Positions 9,701 through 21,240 of a DNA stretch of 64,000 nt are shown piece by piece. Below the pieces are notes generated by a model. It did no database searches and was not told where the DNA came from. It was given only the letters and a program-made list of their open reading frames with translations. Source of the DNA: Styela clava (Eukaryota; Chordata; Ascidiacea; Stolidobranchia; Styelidae); contig NC_135250.1 in the NCBI RefSeq assembly GCF_964204865.1, forward strand, positions 9,176,001-9,240,000, read 5' to 3'. The position numbers and the translations under genes are program-made. The first letter of the stretch is position 1. Each line of letters begins with the position of its first letter.

Positions 9701-12577
9701 CAAGAGGATTTACAAAATATGTATACTGACAATCTCACGCAAGGTATTATTGAACAGCATTTTGGTCAACTTAAGGGGACATATTTCAAAGGGACACGGT
9801 TTTCAAATTTATACAAGTTTACAAAAAAATATCGCAGAGAAATCAAAATATCCGAAAAGCAATTCTCCGACGTAATTCTGCACAAGGGTGGTAAAAAAGT
9901 CAAATCTATCTCCAAAAGCGACACACGAAAGAAAAAACAGTATAGCCCGTTAGTCCAATCAAGGTTTAAAAAAAGAAAATGCTCTGGAAAAGGCTTTTAT
10001 ACAACGGGTGCTGCCGCCAAAAAAATAAAATTCGACAACGTTGTAGAAGATGACGAAGATATATCTGCAGCTTCCGTATTGAATAGAGCTGTCAATGAAA
10101 TCGAGTGTTCAGCGAGTGAACCGGATGCTGGTACACTAGTGGTATTAGACGACGACTCAGACACATCCGGCAATTCCAAACTGAAGCACGATGACAAGAA
10201 AAGTATTATGGATTATGACAAGTTTCTAACCGAAACTAATATAAAGTCCTCAAATATGAATATCGCAGATTTGAACCTGAATACGTTAACTTTTCTACCG
10301 TTGGATAAAATGAAGAATTTTTCGCACGAAATGTGGTATAGTTTATGCTCGACACAAGAAAATTTACTTAAAACTGCAATAATACTTCAAAATGCATCTA
10401 CCTTGCAATATCTTGACATATTAACATTGTGTTCATCACCAACGCAAGAAAGTCTCATGAGCGCGAGGCAATATTTGGATAAAACGCACGAAGCCGGCTG
10501 GATAACAAGGGATATTGTAGATGCATACACGGAATTGGTAGTATTTCTTTGTAATAAAAAATCGGGCGCCCAAGCTGTGGGTTGCTGTGACAGCCTGTTA
10601 ACAGAGCACATGATGAAAGGAAAGAAAATAAAGAATACCGAAATGTTGCGAAAAAGAATATGTCTACAAAATTTTTCGACCAGCATCAGACAAGATACGT
10701 TTTATCCGCTGCTTTGGTCCGGTCATTTCATGCTGCTGCATATGTGTAGAAATACACAAACACTTTCATTAATTGATTCCGCGAATAGGAAAAACGAAGC
10801 GGTAAAATCGTGTATAAACAAGAACTTCATTCCAATTCTCAAAGAACTTTCTGGTATCGAAAATATCAAATTTAACCAGCGGTGCATCGTCCAACAAGAC
10901 ACTAGTAGCAGCTGTGGTACATGCGTGTGTATGTGCTTGGATATAATTGGTTTCCAATATACTGGTAGCAATTTGAAATATAGCCTGGAAAATTATCGTC
11001 ATTGGATATTATTGGCTCTTTGCTTCTGGAGTGATAAATGTGATGTTCCAGTGAAAGATGCATTTTGCAGTATATTTCGTGGTCATATTTTCATGGGCCT
11101 GCAAAACGTTGGGAATACGTGTTGGTTCAACAGTGTACTACAGGCGTTAAACTATTGCAAATCGAAGCAAGGTACCTCAGTAATTTGGAGTGAACTTTCG
11201 GGGGACATGCAAAATATAAAAATTATGTTTCAATCAATGTCAAATCTGCATCGGATGAAACCCGACTTTTTAGAAAACGCAATAACTAACGTTTGCAGAA
11301 AACTCGGCTGGGAATTTGGCCTTCAATATGACGCTCAGGAGTATTTGGCAGTATCTGACATTCTGTCCTTTTTTCACCAGTCTGGGATTTATAACGAATT
11401 GGCTCTTCAAGAGATAAAGACGTGTAGTATATGCAACAAAGAAATTTCAAGTTTATGCAGCGTATCAAATATGCTCTTTATTCCAATGTTTGACGAAGTT
11501 CCCGACAATTCAAGCATTTTGGATTACGTTAATTATTTTAAAAATCATCATTCCGGCCTCGATTGTTCATCGTGCGGTGGTCAAAAATCTATAAAGTACC
11601 AAAATCAATTATTGAACATTCCTACGTTATTAATAATATGGATGCAAAGAACATCAGAAAGTGGTATCAGTTCCACAAAAAAAATAACGGCAAATTGGAC
11701 ATTGGATATTCCTGTAAAAAATCAAACGGAAGCAAAATCATGTGATCTTATAAGTGTTATAGTCAGGAGATCAAAAACATTGAGTTCTGGGCACTACATC
11801 ACTTACAACGTACTGGACGAACATGTGGTCAAGTGTGATGATAACTATGTCACGAATATGACCAAAGAAACAGCTATGAAAGATATTTCTACAAACGGAT
11901 ACGTGTTTTTTTACATGTCTCGAGAATATTTAGAACTTCAAACAACTCCATGTCGGCATCGTCACCTCAAAAAATTGGATCAACCGGGGAAAATTCTTCC
12001 ACAGACGTCCACTGCACTTGAAAGTATACACGACCAACAACGAATTACTACAAATACTGTAAACCAGACTTTGCGAATGGGGAATTCTATTGAAATCAAA
12101 CATGATCTAATATGGGAGCAGAAAAATACTGAAGTATTAGATGAAATCATGGAACGTATGATTACTTTAGCGAATCTCAGTTATGTGAAATCAAAAGGAT
12201 TGAATATTGCTCATCGACACATGCTTTTTCTGAAAAACGAACAAACTGCCTTAAAAAAAATAAACTATTGCCCGAATTTTATCGGCCATGGCGTTGACGA
12301 AGACACTTTATATAATTTACGAGCGTTTCTCCTCACCAAATTTTGCGTCCGAAGTCTTAAGTGCCGCAAAGCATTTCACGCGACTCCAATGATCCCATTC
12401 CATAATCCAGAAATAATAAAAAACAGTTCGGACTTAGGCTTATCATTCATATCCAAAAAATTGTCTGTCAAGAAATATATAGACCAGGTTATATTGAATG
12501 AAGCCGTCATCATATTTGTCATGTTGAAAACAAAAAATTGCAGTTATGAAGATATTTCACAAACCTTATTTCAGTAA
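6743..12577 (+). CDS. Giant transposon protein: PHD-like finger, Zn finger, DDE transposase, Ulp1-like and USP-like proteases
   Basis: A single open frame of 1944 aa. What is seen, in order: (1) PHD-like finger ~160-212 with C162, C164, C176, C179, H184 and C187, ending FLCKG without the usual last Cys. (2) Zinc finger ~505-556 with C516, C521 and H551/H554, WRKY/GCM1-like. (3) DDE core with YFDATGS (D671), IMIDGS (D745) and GIIEQHFG (E1004). (4) Lys-rich nuclear-localisation tract ~1048-1095. (5) C48 domain with W1253, H1328, D1345, Q1385 and C1391 in QQDTSSSCG. (6) C19/USP domain with NVGNTCWFN (C1460), zinc knuckle pairs C1561/C1564 and C1608/C1611, and GHYITYN (H1684) with D1699/D1700. 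The C-terminal ~230 aa are unrecognised. All key catalytic residues are intact, so the copy could be active. The layout recalls MULE/KDZ (Zisupton-like) transposases, but the superfamily is inferred. It sits between two inverted satellite arrays. The ATG follows a likely splice acceptor, so an upstream exon is possible. Confidence 0.88.
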   Translation: MKYFWRSRRRDKRIVINVVEYLYSNNIPDLRSQKHQDNFLTTHKYWHTRSLICRRQLLCHFLNSHSQQIEETLGRKSEIRNSFHTFPARSMSDNIPPKTSTIDDIRLISSPKQISLDDMNREILSGSVPTGDDDEHFNISKVTDNEGPFKKPDSDSKSRIYCICRKQYDGTLMIECQNCEEWFHPRCIFSKDCSAPQSAREWERSMFLCKGSDKNIFFHSDQKPYGGVVKVTAINDTEIDKCNTSTQKAVVPIQHLPSLINHGQPIMRLKLNKISSSLQNELFEVSNSNILSQHCDQNAISSGSKTDATHLMIRNKMISKESKSPIEKLSKPSDSPIRRVSSSTKDNSRRLIVSSDSSIELNSEGSHGHTEELVETSSTSPNMQISTSQSEALDSTSPSGLSISGSAYKRRWPSRKSILKIGEYGKSFIRSVRRADYLQVRGSFKLSMSKWHSLIKSRSDHKFGNQLYIPTFLNQFRKIYCECVPCISSHYLRKITTRRTKGVGSGHYEGSVGMYCSHKNCCGCKIEGKISIFSEADHISCIVNVNGVRQHRSHCIRRRPVRNIQRKKLRKKLIHSTATKVQRDLYSNMTEQERYHGSYTYVPKKETLRKIKSGSKKTEKNWFEKLDKMMKKKRHQFVRRCSIQPPGVILYTKQQMIAYKTISPYDIVYFDATGSILKRKAGVKDFQIYTLLVRNPYKGNLALPVATLVTNDHHALNIGHFLETFGADCLRYVNCQHKPSMIMIDGSMAMWIATLKAFCNETRLDYYKRCYRIVTGSATVEDSNRTIVHNCMSHSMHAAMILCNKYYHTKYKLTTMHWIYRCFASRTIAELDEIVKGIMIVTTCEYTSPFIRQKFELLQQNLTTNKSFDDFEGNDNDPVHADKEADFVGGNTNRLSETKSPFYTRYANIFKNFCQSEDYMRHLETNKKQAKNKYFSKKFFPIFLKVIISRIPSTSQLLIGDLSRHANATSVTETYRKFSEQFSSLRQEDLQNMYTDNLTQGIIEQHFGQLKGTYFKGTRFSNLYKFTKKYRREIKISEKQFSDVILHKGGKKVKSISKSDTRKKKQYSPLVQSRFKKRKCSGKGFYTTGAAAKKIKFDNVVEDDEDISAASVLNRAVNEIECSASEPDAGTLVVLDDDSDTSGNSKLKHDDKKSIMDYDKFLTETNIKSSNMNIADLNLNTLTFLPLDKMKNFSHEMWYSLCSTQENLLKTAIILQNASTLQYLDILTLCSSPTQESLMSARQYLDKTHEAGWITRDIVDAYTELVVFLCNKKSGAQAVGCCDSLLTEHMMKGKKIKNTEMLRKRICLQNFSTSIRQDTFYPLLWSGHFMLLHMCRNTQTLSLIDSANRKNEAVKSCINKNFIPILKELSGIENIKFNQRCIVQQDTSSSCGTCVCMCLDIIGFQYTGSNLKYSLENYRHWILLALCFWSDKCDVPVKDAFCSIFRGHIFMGLQNVGNTCWFNSVLQALNYCKSKQGTSVIWSELSGDMQNIKIMFQSMSNLHRMKPDFLENAITNVCRKLGWEFGLQYDAQEYLAVSDILSFFHQSGIYNELALQEIKTCSICNKEISSLCSVSNMLFIPMFDEVPDNSSILDYVNYFKNHHSGLDCSSCGGQKSIKYQNQLLNIPTLLIIWMQRTSESGISSTKKITANWTLDIPVKNQTEAKSCDLISVIVRRSKTLSSGHYITYNVLDEHVVKCDDNYVTNMTKETAMKDISTNGYVFFYMSREYLELQTTPCRHRHLKKLDQPGKILPQTSTALESIHDQQRITTNTVNQTLRMGNSIEIKHDLIWEQKNTEVLDEIMERMITLANLSYVKSKGLNIAHRHMLFLKNEQTALKKINYCPNFIGHGVDEDTLYNLRAFLLTKFCVRSLKCRKAFHATPMIPFHNPEIIKNSSDLGLSFISKKLSVKKYIDQVILNEAVIIFVMLKTKNCSYEDISQTLFQ

Positions 12578-14272
12578 ACTGATTTTGTCCACTATTTGGA
12601 GTAATGTATGTTTGTTCGCAACCACGCATCGAGATCGGGGTCCATTTGACGACTTCATTACCCCCCCCCCTCTTTATCATTGGCATATGTCTGTAAGTCA
12701 GAATTATTTCATGCATGATATGAACCGAAATTTGCAGATTGCACTGATTTCATGTCTTTTCAAGGTATAATTTATTATCCCCAGGTTATTTTTTATGTAA
12801 TTAATATCAATTATCAACTGTTCACTTCTAAATACATTATATATCATGCTCATTTCCTTGTATTTTTGTTCATGACTGTCGATTTGGATTTATGCCATGC
12901 TGCGTAGCTTATTGCTGTTGTTTGCTTGATAATTAATTTTACATACGCCATTGCGTATGTGCCATGTGTTTATTTTATAAACTTATCATGCTATATTATG
13001 TCCTTACATTTTTGTACAGTTGTATTTTTGTGTCCAGCAAAAAATATCTGACAAGCTTGTTAATTCTGTTCAATTTTCATTGGCATTTTGCATCTTGCGT
13101 CATCACTAAAATATATATAATCTTTGATATACTTATTGGCCGTAATTTGCGATATTCTGTTAAGTTCTAGTTTTAATTTTAATTTAATATTCACATTCTA
13201 TTGTTTAACAGTGTTTATTTATTGCGTGTCTAGTTTCACGCAGAGTAGCCCAAACCATAAAATAAACAGTACCCTTCAGCTTGCGATTCCATCCAATTAT
13301 ATATGAATGAGCAATTCTGACTCACACGATAATTTATCATTGTGATGGTCTCGCCATTAAAATTGTTTGCTTCAATTGTTTGTTTTACGCAAGAGCCAGC
13401 AGATCACGTGTATTTCAGTTCAAACTAACACAGCTGTATATTAGTATTGTTACATATTTGATGGACTTTTTAAGATACCGATTTTACATGTGTCGATTAA
13501 ACATGTTTTCTTCCACTTTTCATAATATTCATATCCAATTCTGATTGTACATTATTTCTATACGCCACTATCCAATTTAATTTAGTGTTATACTGTTTTG
13601 GCTGATTGTTGTGGGTTCCTTGAACCTTTAATGTGTGCTAATTTATGTAACGATACTACTTCTACTGCATTGTAAATAAAAATACAGCATGAAACAATGT
13701 ACTCATGTATTAGGTCAAAAATGAAAGTGTGTAAGTTATGTTGGGCGGTCATAAATTCTAGTCAAACGCTTTTAAATTTGAATTTGCACTACAGCATCCG
13801 AAATTGGATACTTGCGATATTCACATTATGAGTCCAGTAAATATTGGTGGCCTTATTTAAGAATGCATTGCTATTTTACTTATTATTCATGGAACGTCTC
13901 AATATTGGTACATGCGCAGAGCACTTCATTTTCAGAAAAAAAAAACGAATGTCATTAAAAAAGATATTTGAATGTTTATTTTTTATATCTTTGGGGGGGG
14001 GGGGAAATTTTCAAATACCTAAAAGTAAAATAAAAACGATATCTATTTATCTTTAAATACCGCGTTTAAAATAATTGCCAATCACAGATTATTAATCATT
14101 TAAAACGAGTAGGAAAAATTTGTTGTTATTTGGCCCTATTGACTAGGTCTTGTTTTAAGTTGTGGGCTTATATTGAAATCATTTTAAATTAAAACGAGGT
14201 CTAATTTTCCGGCTAGGTCTCATTTTTCGCAGAAACCCGGTAAAAGTAATGCTTTAGATACATAAGTCACAG
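12578..14272. other. 3' flank of the transposase ORF
   Basis: AT-rich, no further domain-coding frame. A candidate polyadenylation hexamer lies in gtaaataaaaat near 13676. It holds a C10 run near 12661 and a G12 run at 13993-14004, both prone to length change. The last 150 bp (about 14110-14250, with the phrases ggccctattgactaggtc and cggctaggtctcatttttcg) resemble the repeat text at 23600-23760. The satellite begins at 14273. Confidence 0.5.
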
Positions 14273-17200
14273 AATATTTCTACTCCTAATGTGGGACATT
14301 TTAGAGAATTGCAATTTAATAGAATAGAAACGCCCTTCTTTACGTTTTTCGCTAATTATCGACATTGTTTGCTCTATATCTTTTGAACTAATATGGATGC
14401 GTATTATTTTCTAAATTCTAAAGACAAGTAAATTTAATATACTTTAATGTACAATAAAAATATTTCTACTTCTAATGTGGAACATTTTAGAGAATTGCAA
14501 TTTAATAGAATAGAAACGCCCTTCTTTACGTTTTTCGCTAATTATCGACATTGTTTGCTCTATATCTTTTGAACTAATATGTGTGCGTGTTATTTTCTAA
14601 ATTCTAAAGACAAGTAAATTTAATATACTTTAATGTACAATAAAAATATTTCTACTCCTAATGTGGGACATTTTAGAGAATTGCAATTTAATAGAATAGA
14701 AAAGCCCTTCTTTACGTTTTTTGCTAAATTTCGAGATTGTTTGCTTCATATCTTTTGAACTAATATGGATGCGTAATATTTTCTACATTCTAAAGACAAG
14801 TAAATTTAATATACCTTAATGTACAATAAAAATATTTCTACTCCTAATGTGGGATATTTTAGAGAATCACAGATGAATACGTCGAAACGCCCTTTTATAA
14901 GTTTTTCGCAAAGTATCGAGATTGTTTGCTTTATATCTTTTGAACTAATATGGATGCGCCTGGTTTTCTACATTCTAAAAACAAGTCAATTTAATTTACT
15001 TTAATCTACTATAAAAATATTCCTACTCCTAATGTCGGATATTTTAGAGAATAGCAGATGAATATCGTCGAAATGCCCTTTTATACGTTTTTTGCTAAGT
15101 TTCGAGATTGTTTTCTTTATATCTTTTGAACTAATATGGATGAGTATTATTTTCTAAATTCAATAGACAAGTAAATTTATTGTACTTTAATACACAACAA
15201 AAATATTTTTACTCCTAATGTGGGGTATTTTAGAGAATCGCAGATGAATATCGTCGAAATGCCCTTTTATACGTTTTTCGCTAAGTTTCGAGATTGTTTG
15301 CTTTATATCTTTTGAACTAATATGGATGCGTATTATTTTCTACATTTTAAAAACAAGAACAAGTACATTTAATGTACTTTAATGTACAATAAAAATGTTT
15401 CTACTCCTAATGTGGGAATTTTAGAGAATTGCAATTTAATAGAATAGAAAAGCCCTTCTTTACGTTTTTTGCTAAGTTTCGAGATTGTTTGCTTCATATC
15501 TTTTGAACTAATATGTGTGCGTGTTATTTTCTAAATTCTAAAGACAAGTAAATTTAATATACTTTAATGTACAATAAAAATATTTCTACTCCTAATGTGG
15601 GATATTTTAGAGAATCGCATATGAATACGCCGAAACGCCCTTTTATAAGTTTTTCGCAAAGTATCGAGATTGTTTGCTTTATATCTTTTGAACTAATATG
15701 GATGCGCCTGGTTTTCTACATTCTAAAAACAATTTAATTTACTTTAATCTACAATAAAAATATTCCTACTCCTAATGTCGGATATTTTAGAGAATCGCAG
15801 ATGAATATCGTCGAAATGCCCTTTTAGACGTTTTTTGCTAAGTTTCGAGATTGTTCGATTTTTATCTTTTGAACTAATATGAATGCGTATTATTTTCCAA
15901 ATTCTGAGGACAAGTAAATTTTTTTTACTTTAATGTACAATAAAAATATTCCTACTCCTAATGTGGGATATTTTAGAGAATCGCAGATTAATACGTCGAA
16001 ACGCCCTTTTATACGTTTTTCGCTAAGTATCGAGATTGTTTGCTTTATATCTTTTGAACTAATATTGATGCGTATTATTTTCTACATTCTAAAAACAAGT
16101 AAATTTAATGTACTTTAATGTACAATCAAAATATTTCTACTCCTAATGTGGGATATTTTAGAGAATCGCATATGAATACGCCGAAACGCCGTTTTATACA
16201 TTTTTTGCTAATTATCGACATTGTTTGCTTTATATCTTTCGAACGAATATGGATGCACATTGTTTTCTACATTCTAAAAACAAGTCAATTTAATTTACTT
16301 TAATCTACAATAAAAATATTCCTACTCCTAATGTGGGATATTTTAGAGAATCGCAGATGAATATCGTCGAAATGCCCTTTTATACGTTTTTTGCTAAGTT
16401 TCGAGATTGTTCGCTTTATATCTTTTGAACTAATATGGATGCGTATTATTTTCTAAATTCTAAAGACAAGTAAATTTATTCTACTTTAATGTACAATAAA
16501 AATATTTCTACTCCTAATGTGGGGTATTTTAGAGAATCGCAGATGAATATCGTCGAAATGCCCTTTTATACGTTTTTCGCTAAGTTTCGAGATTGTTTGC
16601 TTTATATCTTTTGAACTAATATGGATGCGTATTATTTTCTACATTTTAAAAACAAGAACAAGTACATTTAATGTACTTTAATGTACAATAAAAATGTTTC
16701 TACTCCTAATGTGGGAATTTTAGAGAATTGCAATTTAATAGAATAGAAAAGCCCTTCTTTACGTTTTTTGCTAAGTTTCGAGATTGTTTGCTTCATATCT
16801 TTTGAACTAATATGGATGCGTAATATTTTCTACATTCTAAAGGCAAGTAAATTTAATATACTTTAATGTACAATAAAAATATTTCTACTCCTAATGTGGG
16901 ATATTTTAGAGAATCGCATATGAATACGCCGAAACGCCCTTTTATAAGTTTTTCGCAAAGTATCGAGATTGTTTGCTTTATATCTTTTGAACTAATATGG
17001 ATGCGCCTGGTTTTCTACATTCTAAAAACAATTTAATTTACTTTAATCTACAATAAAAATATTCCTACTCCTAATGTCGGATATTTTAGAGAATCGCAGA
17101 TGAATATCGTCGAAATGCCCTTTTAGACGTTTTTTGCTAAGTTTCGAGATTGTTCGCTTTATATCTTTTGAACTAATATGAATGCGTATTATTTTCCAAA

Positions 17201-20035
17201 TTCTGAAGACAAGTAAATTTTTTGTACTTTAATGTACAATAAAAATATTCCTACTCCTAATGTGGGATATTTTAGAGAATCGCAGATTAATACGTCGAAA
17301 CGCCCTTTTATACGTTTTTCGCTAAGTATCGAGATTGTTTGCTTTATATCTTTTGAACTAATATTGATGCGTATTATTTTCTACATTCTAAAAACAAGTA
17401 AATTTAATGTACTTTAATGTACAATCAAAATATTTCTACTCCTAATGTGGGATATTTTAGAGAATCGCATATGAATACGCCGAAACGCCGTTTTATACAT
17501 TTTTTGCTAATTATCGACATTGTTTGCTTTATATCTTTCTAACGAATATGGATGCACATTGTTTTCTACATTCTAAAAACAAGTCAATTTAATTTACTTT
17601 AATCTACAATAAAAATATTCCTACTCCTAATGTGGGATATTTTAGAGAATCGCAGATGAATATCGTCGAAATGCCCTTTTATACGTTTTTTGCTAAGTTT
17701 CGAGATTGTTCGCTTTATATCTTTTGAACTAATATGGATGCGTATTATTTTCTAAATTCTAAAGACAAGTAAATTTATTCTACTTTAATGTACAATAAAA
17801 ATATTTCTACTCCTAATGTGGGATATTTTAGAGAATCGCAGATGAATACGTCGAAACGCCTTTTATACGTTTTTCGCTACTTATCGAGATTATTTGCTTT
17901 ATATCTTTTGAACTAATATGGATGCGCCTGGTTTTCTACATTCTAAAAACAAGTCAATTTAATTTACTTTTATCTACAATAAAAATATTCCTACTCCTAA
18001 TGTCGGATATTTTAGAGAATCGCCGATGAATATCGTCGAAATGCCCTTTTATGCGTTTTTTGCTAAGTTTCGAGATTGTTTGCTTTATATCTTTTGAACT
18101 AATATGGATGCGTATTATTTTATACATTTTAAAAACAAGAACAAGTACATTTAATGTACAATAAAAATATTTCTACTCCTAATGTGGGACATTTTAGAGA
18201 ATTGCAATTTAATAGAATAGAAACGCCCTTCTTTACGTTTTTCGCTAATTATCGACATTGTTTGCTCTATATCTTTTGAACTAATATGGATGCGTATTAT
18301 TTTCTAAATTCTAAAGACAAGTAAATTTAATATACTTTAATGTACAATAAAAATATTTCTACTCCTAATGTGGGATATTTTAGAGAATCGCAGATGAATA
18401 TCGTCGAAATGCCCTTTTATACGTTTTTCGCTAAGTATCGAGATTGTTTGCTTTATATCTTTTGAACTAATATTGATGCGTATTATTTTCTACATTCTAA
18501 AAACAAGTAAATTTAATGTACTTTAATGTACAATCAAAATATTTCTACTCCTAATGTGGGACATTTTAGAGAATTGCAATTTAATAGAATAGAAACGCCC
18601 TTCTTTACGTTTTTCGCTAATTATCGACATTGTTTGCTCTATATCTTTTGAACTAATGTGGATGCGTATTATTTTCTACATTCTAAAGACAAGTAAATTT
18701 AATATACTTTAATGTACAATAAAAATATTTCTACTCCTAATGTGGGATATTTTAGAGAATCGCAGATGAATACGTCGAAACGCCTTTTATACGTTTTTCG
18801 CTACTTATCGAGATTATTTGCTTTATATCTTTTGAACTAATATGGATGCGCCTGGTTTTCTACATTCTAAAAACAAGTCAATTTAATTTACTTTTATCTA
18901 CAATAAAAATATTCCTACTCCTAATGTCGGATATTTTAGAGAATCGCCGATGAATATCGTCGAAATGCCCTTTTATACGTTTTTTGCTAAGTTTCGAGAT
19001 TGTTTGCTTTATATCTTTTGAACTAATATGGATGCGTATTATTTTATACATTTTAAAAACAAGAACAAGTACATTTAATGTACAATAAAAATATTTCTAC
19101 TCCTAATGTGGGACATTTTAGAGAATTGCAATTTAATAGAATAGAAACGCCCTTCTTTACGTTTTTCGCTAATTATCGACATTGTTTGCTCTATATCTTT
19201 TGAACTAATATGGATGCGTATTATTTTCTAAATTCTAAAGACAAGTAAATTTAATATACTTTAATGTACAATAAAAATATTTCTACTCCTAATGTGGGAT
19301 ATTTTAGAGAATCGCAGATGAATATCGTCGAAATGCCCTTTTATACGTTTTTCGCTAAGTATCGAGATTGTTTGCTTTATATCTTTTGAACTAATATTGA
19401 TGCGTATTATTTTCTACATTCTAAAAACAAGTAAATTTAATGTACTTTAATGTACAATCAAAATATTTCTACTCCTAATGTGGGATATTTTAGAGAATCG
19501 CATATGAATACGCCGAAACGCCGTTTTATACATTTTTTGCTAATTATCGACATTGTTTGCTTTATATCTTTCGAACGAATATGGATGCACATTGTTTTCT
19601 ACATTCTAAAAACAAGTCAATTTAATTTACTTTAATCTACAATAAAAATATTCCTACTCCTAATGTGGGATATTTTAGAGAATCGCAGATGAATATCGTC
19701 GAAATGCCCTTTTATACGTTTTTTGCTAAGTTTCGAGATTGTTCGCTTTATATCTTTTGAACTAATATGGATGCGTATTATTTTCTAAATTCTAAAGACA
19801 AGTAAATTTATTCTACTTTAATGTACAATAAAAATATTTCTACTCCTAATGTGGGATATTTTAGAGAATCGCAGATTAATACGTCGAAACGCCCTTTTAT
19901 CTTTTGAACTAATGTGGATGCGTATTATTTTTTAAATTCTAAAGACAAGTAAATTTAATATACTTTAATGTACAATAAAAATATTTCTACTCCTAATAAG
20001 AGATCTTTTAGAAAATCGAAATTGAATTTCTTGAA
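14273..20035 (+). repeat. Right satellite array, ~186-bp monomer, inverted relative to the left array
   Basis: About 31 head-to-tail monomers. The anchor tactcctaatgtggg recurs at 14281, 14467, 14653 and 14839, a step of 186 bp. The sequence is the reverse complement of the monomers in 1-2810. Two monomer types are interleaved (aatttaatagaatagaaacg and gcagatgaatacgtcgaaac). Higher-order repeats are present: about 15590-16500 recurs 1299 bp later (7 monomers), and about 18170-18900 recurs 924 bp later (5 monomers). The outer end decays through a shortened monomer (about 19855-19995) into a diverged half-monomer ending near 20035. The repeated 61-codon frames inside are satellite artefacts. 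Confidence 0.97.
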
Positions 20036-20689
20036 TACACTCTGATTCTCAGCAATGTATATTTCTATATGTCGCGGTAATGGCACTTTAATGTCAGATT
20101 TTTGAAGTGAACACTGCTGGGATTTGTGGGTAAAATATTTCGCCGCAATTTCGCTAGGATCACGATGGCCATTCATTAGCTCCCCACGCTTCATCCATAG
20201 CTATCAGAGCTTACCTATAGTTAAAGATGCTTAAGTTGGATTTAGGAGTAAGTAAACTGGTAACTAAACTCCAGTAAACTAAATTCCAGACACGAACTGG
20301 AACATATATACCGTAATATTCGAAAAACCGAAAAATAACGCCGAATATTCTAATAATTCAGACGCCGCGCACCTATGTCCATATAATATATTGTCCATAT
20401 AATAGATATTATGTTTTGCTCGTTGGAGAAATAGAGAATTTTTAATTTTCCTTGAAGATGACAAACTACCGGTATAACAAAGTAAATATTTTGAGGACTC
20501 CGTTCACGTCACATTGTCTGGTCAATGATCACAAGACCTTTGCGTGAAGTGAGTGGTCTTTCAGTATGACTGCGTTTCGCGTACTATCGCGTTTTTTAAT
20601 GCGCAAATATTCATTACTAAAAATGTTAGCGGAATAAGCGTATTTCATACGCGTCTTTCATTAATTAGTATCGTAATACCGGTATCAGT
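20036..20689. other. Intergenic, nothing recognised
   Basis: No gene was recognised. A minus-strand open frame of 79 codons (19955-20194) runs into the satellite edge, has no recognisable domain and is probably chance. Confidence 0.4.
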
Positions 20690-21240
20690 TATTCTAAATA
20701 AAAACGTGTTATTTATAAGTAAAAGGTTATCGGCCTTCATATTTTGTAAATCAAAATCCGTAAATCTCTACTTTGTAATTTTATTTTTGATAAATGAAAA
20801 TAAATGATATTCCCCCAAAATAGGCCCTAGTGTTATTCTTCGAAATATAATTGAAATAACACCCTGTCTTAATTTTGGAGAAACACGGTAGTAATGGTAC
20901 CATTGTAAGTGTAACCAATCTAAATACTGAGAGCTGAACCCATAATGCAGCAGAAATTGTGAATCTGCGTTGTTTTTGTAAAGAAATTCAGTTCGGCGAA
21001 TTGATCTACAAGGATACACAGACTTACATCGAATGCAACAACTACATTTTATGGCGCAGTTTGTTTTGAAGGGACAAAGGAAGGAAAAACGTCATTTCGA
21101 ATCAATTCCTTCAAGTCTGGAAGGTTAATTTTAGGCCATAGGATGCAACAGCAGGGCTAGATTCCCTGGATTCACCTGTAGGTAAGCAATGAGACAATGT
21201 AGTCCGAAGCCTGGGTTCTCAAAATCCACAGGGGTCTTGA
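20690..21240 (+). repeat. Dispersed repeat block flanking the lipocalin gene, copy A
   Basis: Shares with 23800-24640, in the same order and orientation, the phrases aaaaacgtgttatttataag, taggccctagtgttattctt (taagccctagcgttattttt in copy B), ttcagttcggcgaatt (ttcaactcggcaaatt in B) and aattttaggcca. No reading frame. Probably a non-autonomous element or a segmental duplication; the class is not determined. Confidence 0.65.

Noticed and set aside
10250-12577. The C48 and C19 regions as a separate host protease gene
   Set aside because: The frame is continuous with the transposase core with no splice sites or start context between them, so one protein is the simpler reading.
14819-19635. Repeated 61-codon plus-strand frames in the right array
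   Set aside because: Same cause: one monomer length is open in one frame in some monomer types. Copies are identical where the higher-order repeat is identical.
1-20035. A CRISPR-like array
   Set aside because: The repeat unit is ~186 bp with no unique spacers, and the genome is eukaryotic.
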